Shown piece by piece: positions 8,566-17,118 of a stretch of DNA of 64,000 nucleotides. The notes under the pieces were generated by a model. It searched no databases. It worked only from the letters and a program-made list of their open reading frames with translations, and was not told where the DNA came from. Position 1 is the stretch's first letter; every line of letters begins with the position of its first letter. The stretch comes from SG8-30 sp963695085 (GTDB taxonomy: Bacteria; Pseudomonadota; Gammaproteobacteria; Steroidobacterales; Steroidobacteraceae): contig CAVOFV010000004.1 of the NCBI GenBank assembly GCA_963695085.1, positions 53,263 through 117,262 of the forward strand. Direction: 5' to 3'. The translations under genes and the position numbers were made by a program.

Positions 8566-9993
8566 TCAGGCCGCCGGCTTCACGACGTTGACGACCTGGA
8601 TATTGGTGTAGGCCTTCAGGCCCTCCACGCCAAACTCGACGCCGATGCCCGAGCACTTCATGCCGCCGAACGGCACGTGCGGCGCGATCGCACCGTGCGC
8701 ATTGACCCAGGCCGTGCCGCACTCGAGCCTCTCGGCGACCGCCGCGCCACGCGCCGGATCCGACGACCACACCGATCCGCCCAGCCCGGTTTCCAGCGCG
8801 TTGGCGCGCCGCATCGCGTCGTCGAGGTCGTCGTACCTGATGATCGGCAGCAGCGGCCCGAACTGTTCCTCGTCCACGATGCGCATGCCGTCGCTGACGT
8901 CGGTCACCAGCGTGTACGGCATGAAGTAGCCCGGCTGGTTCGGGATCTTGCCGCCGCACAGCACGCGCCCGCCCTGTGCCTTGGCGTCCTCCAGCAGCTC
9001 CTGCACGTAGGTGAACTGCGCCTTGTTCTGCAGCGGTCCCTGCAGGTTTGCCTCGTCCAGCCCGTCGCCCATCGGGATCGCGGACAGGACCTTGACCAGC
9101 TCCTTGCACAGCGCGTCGTGCACCGAGTCGTGCACGTACAGGCGCTTGAGCGCCGCGCAGGTCTGGCCGTTGTTCATGAAGGCGCCATTGATGATGCCCG
9201 GCGCCACTGCGGCCGGATCAACGTCATCCAGCACGATGCCGGCGTCGTTGCCGCCGAGTTCGAGCGTCACGCGCTTGACGCTGCCTGCGGAATGGCTCAT
9301 GACACCCTTGCCGACGTCGATCGAGCCGGTGAACACGATCTTGCGCACGTCGGGATGGTCGGTGAGCCACTCACCGACCTCGCCGCGACCGGTCACGCAG
9401 TTGAGCACGCCCGGCGGCAGCACCTCGTTGATGACCTCGACCATGCGCAGCGTGCTGAGCGGCGTGTTCGACGACGGCTTGATGACGACCGTGTTGCCGG
9501 TACGGATCGCGGGCACGACATGCCAGATCGCGATCATCAGCGGCCAGTTCCAGGGCGTGATCGAACCGACCACGCCCAGCGGCTTGCGCCGCTGCACGAT
9601 ATGCGCCTGCGCATCGTCCTGGATGACCTCGTCCGGCAGCGACAGCGTGCCGGTGTGCCCGGCCCAGGCGGCCGCGCCGCCCAGCTCGAAGCGCGAGCCC
9701 ATGCCGTTCAGCGGCTTGCCCTGCTCCTGGGTCAGCAGCCGCGCGAGCTCCTCCGCGTTCTTCGTGATCGCCGCGGCGATGCGGCCGCAGGCGGCCGCGC
9801 GCTCCGCGTCCGGCACGCGCGACCACGACTGGAAGGCCCTGGCCGCAGCCTTGACCGCCAGATCGAGCTGTTCGCGTGTCGCGCGCGGACATTGCGCCAG
9901 CAGCTTCTCGGTCGCCGGATTGATGACCGCAAACGTGTCCTTGGTCGCAACCCTCTTGCCGTCGATGATGAGCCCGTAGTCCGACATCTGCAT
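8566..9993 (-). CDS. Aldehyde dehydrogenase, NAD(P)-dependent
   Basis: A 475-residue member of the aldehyde dehydrogenase superfamily with all core catalytic residues: Asn149 in PWNW, the general base Glu245 in TLELGG, and the nucleophile Cys279 in NNGQTC. KPSSNTP and FTGSIDVGKG form the cofactor site. It oxidises an aldehyde to the acid. The substrate cannot be named from sequence; similar proteins are annotated as betaine-aldehyde, vanillin or succinate-semialdehyde dehydrogenases. It runs against the arginine operon and stands alone, with the neighbouring LytTR gene on the same strand 50 bp downstream. Confidence 0.88.
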   Translation of the reverse strand: MQMSDYGLIIDGKRVATKDTFAVINPATEKLLAQCPRATREQLDLAVKAAARAFQSWSRVPDAERAAACGRIAAAITKNAEELARLLTQEQGKPLNGMGSRFELGGAAAWAGHTGTLSLPDEVIQDDAQAHIVQRRKPLGVVGSITPWNWPLMIAIWHVVPAIRTGNTVVIKPSSNTPLSTLRMVEVINEVLPPGVLNCVTGRGEVGEWLTDHPDVRKIVFTGSIDVGKGVMSHSAGSVKRVTLELGGNDAGIVLDDVDPAAVAPGIINGAFMNNGQTCAALKRLYVHDSVHDALCKELVKVLSAIPMGDGLDEANLQGPLQNKAQFTYVQELLEDAKAQGGRVLCGGKIPNQPGYFMPYTLVTDVSDGMRIVDEEQFGPLLPIIRYDDLDDAMRRANALETGLGGSVWSSDPARGAAVAERLECGTAWVNAHGAIAPHVPFGGMKCSGIGVEFGVEGLKAYTNIQVVNVVKPAA

Positions 9994-10043
9994 TCTCCCT
10001 TGCTGTCTCGCTCTTGCCGCTCATTCTACCGACCCAGGCGACT

Positions 10044-10894
10044 TCAGCTGATTCGTTCGCGCAGTTCCTTGCGGTAGCGGCGGCTCACCGGCACGCGCGC
10101 GTCGTCCTTCAGGCGGATTTCGCCGTCGCCGGTGTCGAACGGCACGATCTCGGCAATCCGGTCGAGGTTGACGATCGCCGAACGGTGCACGCGCGCGAAC
10201 CCAGCCCCGGCCAGGCGCGTCTCGATGCCGGCCATCGTCTCGCGCAGCGGATAGGCGCGCGCACCGACCCGCAGGTTGACGTAGTTGCCGGACGCCTCGA
10301 TCCAGTCGATGTCCTCGACCTTGACCAGGAACTCGCGTCCCAGCTTCTTGACCAGGAAGCGGTCCGTGACCGGTTGCTGCGGCGTCGGCGCGTCCTCGCC
10401 GCCCTCCGCCAGGAACTGCGCCTCGCCCTGCGGCGCCGCAGGATATGGCGGTACAGGTAGATCAGCGCGACGAATCCCCAGTACGCGCGGAAGTCTTTCA
10501 GGTACTCGTAGACCAGTTCCTGGAACAGGTCGCCGAAGTCGTAGGGGGTGCCCGCGTAGAGGTAGGCGAGCTTGCGCAGCAGCACCATCAGGCCGACATG
10601 CCCCAGCGACCAGGGGATGGTGAACAGCATGTGGCCCAGCACGCCGCGTCGTGCGTTGCCGCGCTCGAGCGGAAAGTACCGGTCAAACCACAAGAGCACG
10701 GCGAGCATGACGGCCATGGCGGCCGTCGACGAGATTTCCCAGACGACGGGCTGCCAATACGGAATGTCGAGGCCTGCCTTGTCCAGGTCCATCCACACGA
10801 CGTTGACCTGGGCCACGAAGTTGATCGCGAACATCAACGCGAACAGGCCGACTTCATAGGCCCGCCGGTGCCGCAGGTACCGTTCCAGCGTCAT
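10044..10894 (-). pseudogene. Membrane-bound LytTR regulator, frameshifted
   Basis: The N-terminal 155 or so residues read from 10894 give four hydrophobic segments (for example YEVGLFALMFAINFVAQV and VMLAVLLWFDRYF). After the arginine-rich end of the last helix the frame runs into nonsense. Shifting frame near 10430 restores a coherent protein: FLVKKLGREFLVKVEDIDW, then IEASGNYVNLRVG and VHRSAIVNLDRIAE, a complete LytTR DNA-binding domain ending at 10044. Together they make the usual 4-TM/LytTR regulator of about 280 residues. The break falls at a perfect 16 bp palindrome (10427-10442), a place prone to sequencing error. It is either a real frameshift or an assembly indel. Confidence 0.75.
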
Positions 10895-11096
10895 GCCGGT
10901 CGTCTCCCCGTTCGTCCCTCAGGACCGCCGTTCGTCCCGTGGCTTGCGCAAATCATACCCATAAAGCCTTGATTCGGTTTCGTTTCATCCCCGTCATCCC
11001 ACCATTCGCCCCTGCACCGGATCGCCCCGTCACCTTGCGCTGGTTGGCGCGCGCCCCGCTCGGCAGTGTAAGGGCACGAACCGCGAGGACCCAGCC

Positions 11097-12305
11097 ATGA
11101 ACTCCAACGCCCCTGCCCCGGCCCGCCGCCACGACATCGACGCACTGCGCGTGTGCGCCTTCGGCCTGTTGATCCTGTTCCATGTCGCCATGTTCTACAC
11201 GCCCTGGGACTGGCACGTGAAGTCCGAACACATCGCCGGCTGGCTCGAACTGCCGATGACGCTGAGCCACCAGTGGCGCATGCAGCTGGTATTCCTGGTC
11301 TCCGGCCTGGCGCTCAACTTCCTGAGGCGCCGGATCACCGACTGGCAACTCGCGCGGCAGCGCCTGGCACGCCTCGGCATCCCGCTGCTGTTCGGCATGT
11401 TGATGATCCTGCCGCCGCAGGCCTACCTCGAGGCGCTGTCGAACGGCGCCACCGAGCCCGGCTACCTGGCATTCCTGTGGCGCTACTTCACCTTCCAGGG
11501 CTGGCCCGAGGGCGCCTTCACCGGCTCGCACATAGGCATTACCTGGAACCACCTGTGGTACCTGCCCTACCTGCTCTGCTATACGCTGGCCGCAATTCCA
11601 CTGATGCGTTTCTTCGACGGCCGCGGCGCCGGCCTTCGCCGCCGCCTGCAGTCGTTGCGCGGCGGCTGGATCGTCGCATTGCCACTGGTGCCGCTGATGG
11701 CCTCCGGCCTGTTTGTGTTTCCGCGTTTTCCGTACATGAACTATTCGCTGGTCGGCGACTGGTACGCGCACTCACAGTACTTCACGTTCTTCTTCATCGG
11801 CTACCTGATCGGCACCGACGCCGGCTTGTGGGGCGAGTTCGCCCGCCTGCGTAAGCGCGCCATGGCCGCCGCGCTGGTTGCCTTCGCGGTCCTGATGTTC
11901 CTGCTGGAGATCCTGCCCGACGACGTCAACGGCGCACCGCAGGTTGTACTGCTGGCCGTCACCTACCTGAACCGCTGGATCTGGATCGTGGCGCTGCTCG
12001 GATTCGCGCACCACTACCTCAACAAGCCATTTCCGTGGCTGCGTTACGCCAACGACGCCGTCTACCCCTGGTACGTGCTGCACCAGACCATCACGATCGT
12101 CGCCGGCTACTGGCTGTCGCGGCTGGCGCTCGGCCCGGTCGTCGAACCGGCGCTGGTGCTCGTTGCGACGATCGGCGGCTGCGCGCTGCTGCATCATTTC
12201 CTCATTCGCCGCTCGCGCCTTCTGCGGCCGCTGTTCGGCATGAAGAAGGCGCCCGTCAGGGCGCGTAGCGGACCGTGCCGCGAGGTCGCAACGGTCGCCG
12301 GATAA
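11097..12305 (+). CDS. Membrane acyltransferase, family 3 (OpgC-like)
   Basis: A 402-residue polytopic protein. It opens with RRHDIDALRVCAFGLLILFHV, the conserved Arg/His start of acyltransferase family 3, and continues with about ten hydrophobic segments. MTLSHQWRMQLVFLVSGLAL is the second family landmark. Such proteins move acyl groups to sugars or polymers at the inner membrane; OpgC succinylates periplasmic glucans and is the nearest well-known type. The acceptor here is unknown and no glucan genes are nearby. The gene is on its own, followed by a long GC-rich hairpin at 12329. Confidence 0.8.
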   Translation: MNSNAPAPARRHDIDALRVCAFGLLILFHVAMFYTPWDWHVKSEHIAGWLELPMTLSHQWRMQLVFLVSGLALNFLRRRITDWQLARQRLARLGIPLLFGMLMILPPQAYLEALSNGATEPGYLAFLWRYFTFQGWPEGAFTGSHIGITWNHLWYLPYLLCYTLAAIPLMRFFDGRGAGLRRRLQSLRGGWIVALPLVPLMASGLFVFPRFPYMNYSLVGDWYAHSQYFTFFFIGYLIGTDAGLWGEFARLRKRAMAAALVAFAVLMFLLEILPDDVNGAPQVVLLAVTYLNRWIWIVALLGFAHHYLNKPFPWLRYANDAVYPWYVLHQTITIVAGYWLSRLALGPVVEPALVLVATIGGCALLHHFLIRRSRLLRPLFGMKKAPVRARSGPCREVATVAG

Positions 12306-12328
12306 CCGGCCAGCACTCCGCCCGCGAA

Positions 12329-12360
12329 AGTCCGCCGCCTCCCTCTGGAGGCGGCGGACT
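12329..12360. terminator. 14 bp perfect GC-rich hairpin between the acyltransferase and the next gene
   Basis: Positions 12329-12342 and 12347-12360 are exact inverted repeats with a CTCT loop. There is no T-run on the plus strand, so it is a weak intrinsic terminator at best for the acyltransferase, and it could instead be part of the leader of the gene at 12388. Confidence 0.45.
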
Positions 12361-12387
12361 GGTAGCATCGCAGGCAGGAGAACCCCT

Positions 12388-14037
12388 ATGCCTGTGAGCG
12401 ACCTGTCGCAACTCGAAAAACTGCGTGCCACCTACGGAGAAAGCACCACCCAGACCAAGCTCGACCTGCTGCGCAGGCTCGACGCCACGCGCCTTGCTTC
12501 GGCCGCGCACGTCAGGCGGTTGCACGAAGCGCTGTGCTTCCTGCGCGCCTACCCCGATGGCCAGCGGGTCGCGGCCAAGGTCACGCGGATGCTGATGGCG
12601 TTCGACCGTCGCGCGGACCTGCGGCAGTTTCGCGACGAACTTGCCGACAGCGGCATCGCCGGCACCACCATCCGTTACCGCTTCTTCTGGTCCACCGCGC
12701 TGTGGCTGGCGCGGCGCTGGCCGGCGCGGCTCAAGCTCGAGCGCGATGACGAGGAGGCCGCCGCGCGCCTCGACAAGGCGCTGCCGCTGGTGCTGCCGCA
12801 GATTGCCGCCGAGTGGTTCAACGCCGGCACGGTGCCGGCGCTGCCCGCCATCGACCGGCTGCGCGGTCCGCAGACCGACGCGGCCTACCTGGTCACGCAC
12901 CTGGCGCGCATGCCCGGCGACGGCTTCACGCGCGAGGCGTTTGCCGACGCGCTCGACCTGCCGTTCGTGCTGTCGCCCGGCCGCGGCACGCCGTCGCGCA
13001 CGCTGGCGCATTTCCCGTCCGCGCCGGTCGCCTACCAGCAAGGGCCGCTGCGCCGCCACCGGCCCGACCTGCGCGACGCCGCCAAGGTCAAGCCGAAGGC
13101 CGTGCGCACGCTGACGCCCGAGGACGGCGCCGCGCTGATCGAGCTGGCGCGCGGCTCCATGGTGACGCGCGAGCGCGACCTGGCGGCGTTCGAGTATGCG
13201 GATCCGAACGACGTCAGGATGATCGACGACGGCGACGGGCTCGCGTTCGGCCTGTGCGGCGTGATCCCGGAGCGCCGGTACCTGCTGCCCGCGCTGTACG
13301 GCGCGCTGACGCTCAAGAACGGCGTGCCGATCGGCTACGTGCAGCTGGAAGTCATCGGCCGCTTCGCCGCCGTCTCGTTCAACACCTTCGAGACCTGGCG
13401 CGGCACCGAGGCCGCGCACGTCTTCTCCAGGCTGCTGGCCATGGTGCGGCACGTGTTCGGCGCCGCCTCGCTCAGCATCGAGCCGTACCAGCTCGGCCAG
13501 GACAACGCCGAGGGCATCGAGACCGGCGCCTGGTGGTTCTACTACAAGCTCGGTTTCCGCCCGAAGGCGTCGGTGGCACGGCGGCTGGTCAGCAAGGAAC
13601 TGGCACGCCTGCGTGACAATCCGCTGTATCGGTCGCCCGAGGCCACGCTGCTCAAGCTGGCCGAGTGGCACCTGTATTTCGAACTCGACGGCGCACGCAG
13701 CCACGGGCTGCCGCCGATCCAGGAAGTGCTGCGGCGCGGCATCCTGGCGCTGGCGGCGGACGGCGGCGGCGAGAAAGCGGAGCAGGCCTGCGAGCAAGCG
13801 GCGCTCGCGCGCACCGACCTCAAGTCGCTGGACGGGTTCACGGCCGGCGAGCGCCTCGCGTGGAAGCGCTGGGCGCCGATCGTCGCCTCCATGCCCGAGG
13901 TCATGCGCTGGAGTCCCGCCGAGCGTCGCGCGCTGGGCGATGTCGTGCGCGCCAAGGGCGCGCGGCGCGAGACCACCTTCGTCGAGCAGTTCGCGAAGCA
14001 CCCGAAGCTCGCCAGGGCGCTGTTCGGCGCCGCCTGA
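12388..14037 (+). CDS. Unknown protein with a GNAT-like central part
   Basis: A 549-residue soluble protein I do not recognise. The first 200 residues are helical and basic. Between about residues 245 and 400 the pattern resembles an acetyltransferase fold: VQLEVIGRFAAVSFNTFETW, a helix-rich stretch with HVFSRLLAMVRHVFG, and WWFYYKLGFRPK, which matches the usual GNAT ending in which a Tyr precedes LGF. The C-terminal 130 residues are helical again. A GAG-type ribosome site precedes the ATG. It has no obvious operon partner, as the next gene begins 100 bp downstream. The acetyltransferase link is inference from motif shape. Confidence 0.6.
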   Translation: MPVSDLSQLEKLRATYGESTTQTKLDLLRRLDATRLASAAHVRRLHEALCFLRAYPDGQRVAAKVTRMLMAFDRRADLRQFRDELADSGIAGTTIRYRFFWSTALWLARRWPARLKLERDDEEAAARLDKALPLVLPQIAAEWFNAGTVPALPAIDRLRGPQTDAAYLVTHLARMPGDGFTREAFADALDLPFVLSPGRGTPSRTLAHFPSAPVAYQQGPLRRHRPDLRDAAKVKPKAVRTLTPEDGAALIELARGSMVTRERDLAAFEYADPNDVRMIDDGDGLAFGLCGVIPERRYLLPALYGALTLKNGVPIGYVQLEVIGRFAAVSFNTFETWRGTEAAHVFSRLLAMVRHVFGAASLSIEPYQLGQDNAEGIETGAWWFYYKLGFRPKASVARRLVSKELARLRDNPLYRSPEATLLKLAEWHLYFELDGARSHGLPPIQEVLRRGILALAADGGGEKAEQACEQAALARTDLKSLDGFTAGERLAWKRWAPIVASMPEVMRWSPAERRALGDVVRAKGARRETTFVEQFAKHPKLARALFGAA

Positions 14038-14139
14038 GGGCGGGCGGGCAAGGCACCCGATGGCTGCCCGCCCAGGATGGCGGGAGGAACTTGCCTCGCC
14101 TGCCATGGCTGGGGCATTCTCGGGTTGGGGGGATACAGG

Positions 14140-15969
14140 ATGTTCAACAGGACACCGCGCTTCGTGGTGCGCAGCACCCTGTCGCCGACGATCATTGGCT
14201 GGATGGCTGCGGCAGGAATCATTCTGCTGCTGGTCGCGTCACCGGGCTACGCGCTCGATCCCGCCTACCTCGCCGATTGGCCGACCGTTGAGCGCGTGCT
14301 CGCCGACAACCAGGGCGAGAATCGCGAGGACACGATGGCGCGGCAGATGGCCGCGCTGCACCAGCTGGACCGCGCCGTCGAGGACATGGCCGACGACCGG
14401 CGCTGGCAGAATCTCACGAAGGACGAGATCGCCTTGCGCGGACAACTGCGGCAGGCGGCGGGACGCATTCGCGAGGAAGCCCATGGCACCCTGTCCAACG
14501 AGCTCGGACCCGGATTCCACTGGCCATTCGAGGAAGCGCCGCTGCAGGCCTGGTACGGCCGGCAGTGGAAATACGAGAGTGACCCGGAGTTCCGCCGCGC
14601 CACGCTGTCCCGTTACCTGTCGCCGGGCCTGCTCAACGAACTGAACGCCAGGAAGTCGGCGTCGGATGCGCGCGGCCAGGCAGCTGGGCGCGAGTTGCTG
14701 CGCGGGATCGGCCACAGGGAGTCGACCTGGGACGCGATGAGCGCGGTCGAACGCGACGCCATGACGACCCTTGGCGTGCTGCTGGTGCTCGTCCTGCTGC
14801 TGATGCTGGTTCGCGAAATGCGCCGCTTCGGCAGCCTGCGTGGCGACCCCATGAAACTGCGCGCCGGGTTTCGCAGGTACGAGCTGAGTTTCAGTTCCGG
14901 CATTGTCGACGACTACCAGTCGAACACCGGCGGCTACCACGAGGGCTTCAAGCTGTTCGATGGCTTGGGCTGGTTGTCGGTGGGTGTGAGCGGCGCATAC
15001 GTGAACATCCCCAACGGGCGCCTTGCGACGACCGTCACGGCCAAGCGTCCCAGGTCGAAGGACGGCGACTATGTCTTGTTCTTTGACCACACCGCGCAGG
15101 AGACTCGTCCGGCCAGGAGCGTCCTGCAGGGCATGTTCGCGCCACGGCGCTGGCTGCTGCTGCCAATCCTGGGCCTGGCCTTCCTGACCGGCGGCGTGAG
15201 TGACTCGGTGCCCGCGACCACGCCCTTCTACCGTGGCCTGCTGCTGACGCTGGTCGTGTGGGGGCTGGCCACCATGTTTCTCGGTTGGGTCGGCAAGCGC
15301 CGCGTGCGGCGTTTCCTGAAGCGCGACGCGCCGCGCATCATGGAAGCCGCCGCGAAGGAAGCGGCGGCCTACGAGCACCTGCGGGCGCCGGCGACCGCCA
15401 CGGATGCGGGCGAGGCCAAGGCCTCGGCGGACGACATCAAGGCTGCCGCGAACGAGGTGCTGGCATCGCTGCGACCTTACGTTGCCGCCGCCCATGTCGG
15501 CGGCCGCAAGCTGTCCGGCAACGTCTGGACCGATCCGTTCATCGTGGGTCTTTTCCATTCCTACTGCAACGCAGCGCTGCGTGCGCTGACCGGCGCCAGG
15601 TCGCCATCCAGGGATTCGTCGCTGGAAGTGTTCTACCGCGTTGGCGGCCAGTTCGCGTCTGACTCCGATCCTGCCCGGCCGGCGAACGAGGACGTCGACA
15701 CCGACTCAGATCCGACCTGGAAGGAGCGGTTCCAGTCGGGAGCGCAGGCGGGGAAATTCGTGCTGGCGTGTTTCGCAGGCGACGAGGAGGCCCTGCAACA
15801 CCCGGTCATCGGCACGGCACGGCAGGCGAAGATCGCGCTGGGCGGCCTCGCCGGCAACGCGCCCGCCACCCGGCTGCATCCGCATGGTGCGCATGCCGGG
15901 ACCGCGCAGAGTGTCGCGCTCTACATGTTCACGCAGCAGCTGCTGGCGCTGGACGCGAAGCTGCCCTGA
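14140..15969 (+). CDS. Large membrane protein of unknown function
   Basis: About 609 residues from the ATG at 14140, which follows a GGGGGG ribosome site; an in-frame ATG at 14077 would add 21 residues unlike a signal. The N-terminus has a hydrophobic segment (GWMAAAGIILLLVASPGYAL) that may be a signal or anchor. A periplasmic-type helical stretch follows, then TLGVLLVLVLLLMLV near residue 235 and two close hydrophobic segments near 355-390, then a cytoplasmic-looking C-terminal 200 residues. No catalytic motif is visible. It runs convergently toward the four-gene operon at 15989-22475 and may or may not belong with it. Confidence 0.65.
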   Translation: MFNRTPRFVVRSTLSPTIIGWMAAAGIILLLVASPGYALDPAYLADWPTVERVLADNQGENREDTMARQMAALHQLDRAVEDMADDRRWQNLTKDEIALRGQLRQAAGRIREEAHGTLSNELGPGFHWPFEEAPLQAWYGRQWKYESDPEFRRATLSRYLSPGLLNELNARKSASDARGQAAGRELLRGIGHRESTWDAMSAVERDAMTTLGVLLVLVLLLMLVREMRRFGSLRGDPMKLRAGFRRYELSFSSGIVDDYQSNTGGYHEGFKLFDGLGWLSVGVSGAYVNIPNGRLATTVTAKRPRSKDGDYVLFFDHTAQETRPARSVLQGMFAPRRWLLLPILGLAFLTGGVSDSVPATTPFYRGLLLTLVVWGLATMFLGWVGKRRVRRFLKRDAPRIMEAAAKEAAAYEHLRAPATATDAGEAKASADDIKAAANEVLASLRPYVAAAHVGGRKLSGNVWTDPFIVGLFHSYCNAALRALTGARSPSRDSSLEVFYRVGGQFASDSDPARPANEDVDTDSDPTWKERFQSGAQAGKFVLACFAGDEEALQHPVIGTARQAKIALGGLAGNAPATRLHPHGAHAGTAQSVALYMFTQQLLALDAKLP

Positions 15970-15988
15970 TCGGTTGCCGCCGCCGCGC

Positions 15989-16201
15989 TCAGTCTGGGTG
16001 GTCACCGCGCCTGATCTGCCGCTGGCGGGCGATATAGCCCAGGATCAGCATCAACGCGAAGAAGCCGAACATGCCGCCGAGCGGGCCGGCGTTATGACCC
16101 CAGATCGACTTCGCGACGCTGGAGCCGAGCGGGTAGCCCACGATTGCTGCGATGGCCAGCGACAGGCAGCCTATGTGAAAGACCGGCCCCCGACTGCTCA
16201 T
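15989..16201 (-). CDS. Small two-helix membrane protein
   Basis: A 70-residue protein with two hydrophobic segments, GCLSLAIAAIVGYPLGSSV and GGMFGFFALMLILGYIA, and a basic C-terminus (RQRQIRRGD). The ATG at 16201 overlaps the stop of the lipoprotein gene upstream as ATGA, so it is translationally coupled; the longer frame to 16408 lies inside that gene and is rejected. It is the last gene of the operon that begins with the 1367-residue protein. Function unknown. Confidence 0.6.
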   Translation of the reverse strand: MSSRGPVFHIGCLSLAIAAIVGYPLGSSVAKSIWGHNAGPLGGMFGFFALMLILGYIARQRQIRRGDHPD

Positions 16202-17064
16202 GACCCGCCCTGCCCGCCCTGGTACTTCCTGAGCACGCCCGCCGGCACGAAACCCCTCTGGCAGGCGTTGCAGGGCGAGACATAGACATAGTCCGTGCCC
16301 CGAACCGTGCCGATGAAGATGAACTCGGTGCCGGCTGTGTAGCGGTCCAGCAGCGCTGCATCCGTCGTCGGCGTAGCCCGCACCGTGGTGTCGGCCGTGA
16401 GAATCCACAGTCCGTCCGGCGCCAGCTCGACGACATGGCCGCGCACTTCGAGCAGACTGACGCTGTAGCCCGACCCGTCCCAGCCGTAGGTCGTCAACTC
16501 GTCACAGGGCCGCTGGCCGGCGCAACCACCGCGCAACGTGGCGAAGCCGGTGCCGGCCGGCGCCGGCAGCACCTCGAGGCCGGGCGCGTCCGCGGCCGTC
16601 AGCGTGCCGATCGGCGCCCAGGCGCCGCCTTGCTGCCTGTAGAGAATCGTCGGACAGCCCAGGCTGCCACAGGAGAACAGCGATATCGCAGTGTCGCAAT
16701 AGAAGTTCTCGGAAAAATCGAACAGGTACTCGGCAGCGCCGTCGCCATCGACGTCGAGCGACTTGATGGTGGACGCCGTGGACGGCCGCAGCGCGCCACC
16801 GAACTCCGTGCACTGCCCGGCCGCTCCGACCGCCGCCGCCTTGATGAAGTCCGGACAGCTCGGCGGCGCCGCGCCGGCCTCGAGGCAGGTGGCAAGTTCG
16901 ATGCCCGTATCGGTCGTCGCCCTGGTGGCCCCGGCGGCGGCAGCCGACGCGGTCGCGGCTTGTGCCGGATCCTCGCTTGCCCCGCAGGCCGCCAGCAGCG
17001 CGACTGCCGCCACCATCACACAGCGCCCGACCCACGACCCACTTGCGTACCAGTTGATGACCAT
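16198..17064 (-). CDS. Lipoprotein with C-terminal SH3-like repeat
   Basis: A 288-residue protein. The signal ends in the lipobox LLAAC, so Cys27 is the likely lipidated residue. An Ala-rich linker follows, then a domain with LDVDGDGAAEYLFDF, an acidic calcium-loop-like stretch common in extracellular VCBS/EF-hand-like modules, and paired cysteines (for example CGSLGC). The last 80 residues (ADTTVRATPTTDAALLDRY and on) look like a bacterial SH3 domain. It likely sits in the periplasm or on a membrane face. It is the third gene of the operon, 54 bp downstream of the AAA+ gene. Confidence 0.7.
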   Translation of the reverse strand: MVINWYASGSWVGRCVMVAAVALLAACGASEDPAQAATASAAAAGATRATTDTGIELATCLEAGAAPPSCPDFIKAAAVGAAGQCTEFGGALRPSTASTIKSLDVDGDGAAEYLFDFSENFYCDTAISLFSCGSLGCPTILYRQQGGAWAPIGTLTAADAPGLEVLPAPAGTGFATLRGGCAGQRPCDELTTYGWDGSGYSVSLLEVRGHVVELAPDGLWILTADTTVRATPTTDAALLDRYTAGTEFIFIGTVRGTDYVYVSPCNACQRGFVPAGVLRKYQGGQGGS

Positions 17065-17118
17065 CTCATTGCCCCTCTTGCCACTGACCCGCCGTGCAAA
17101 GCACTGTTACGGGCTGAC

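Noticed and set aside
8540..8580. Search for a terminator between argH and the aldehyde dehydrogenase
   Set aside because: Only 9 bp between the convergent stops and no convincing stem with T-run.
14077..14139. Upstream start for the membrane protein at 14140
   Set aside because: The extra 21 residues are not signal-like and the better ribosome site precedes 14140.
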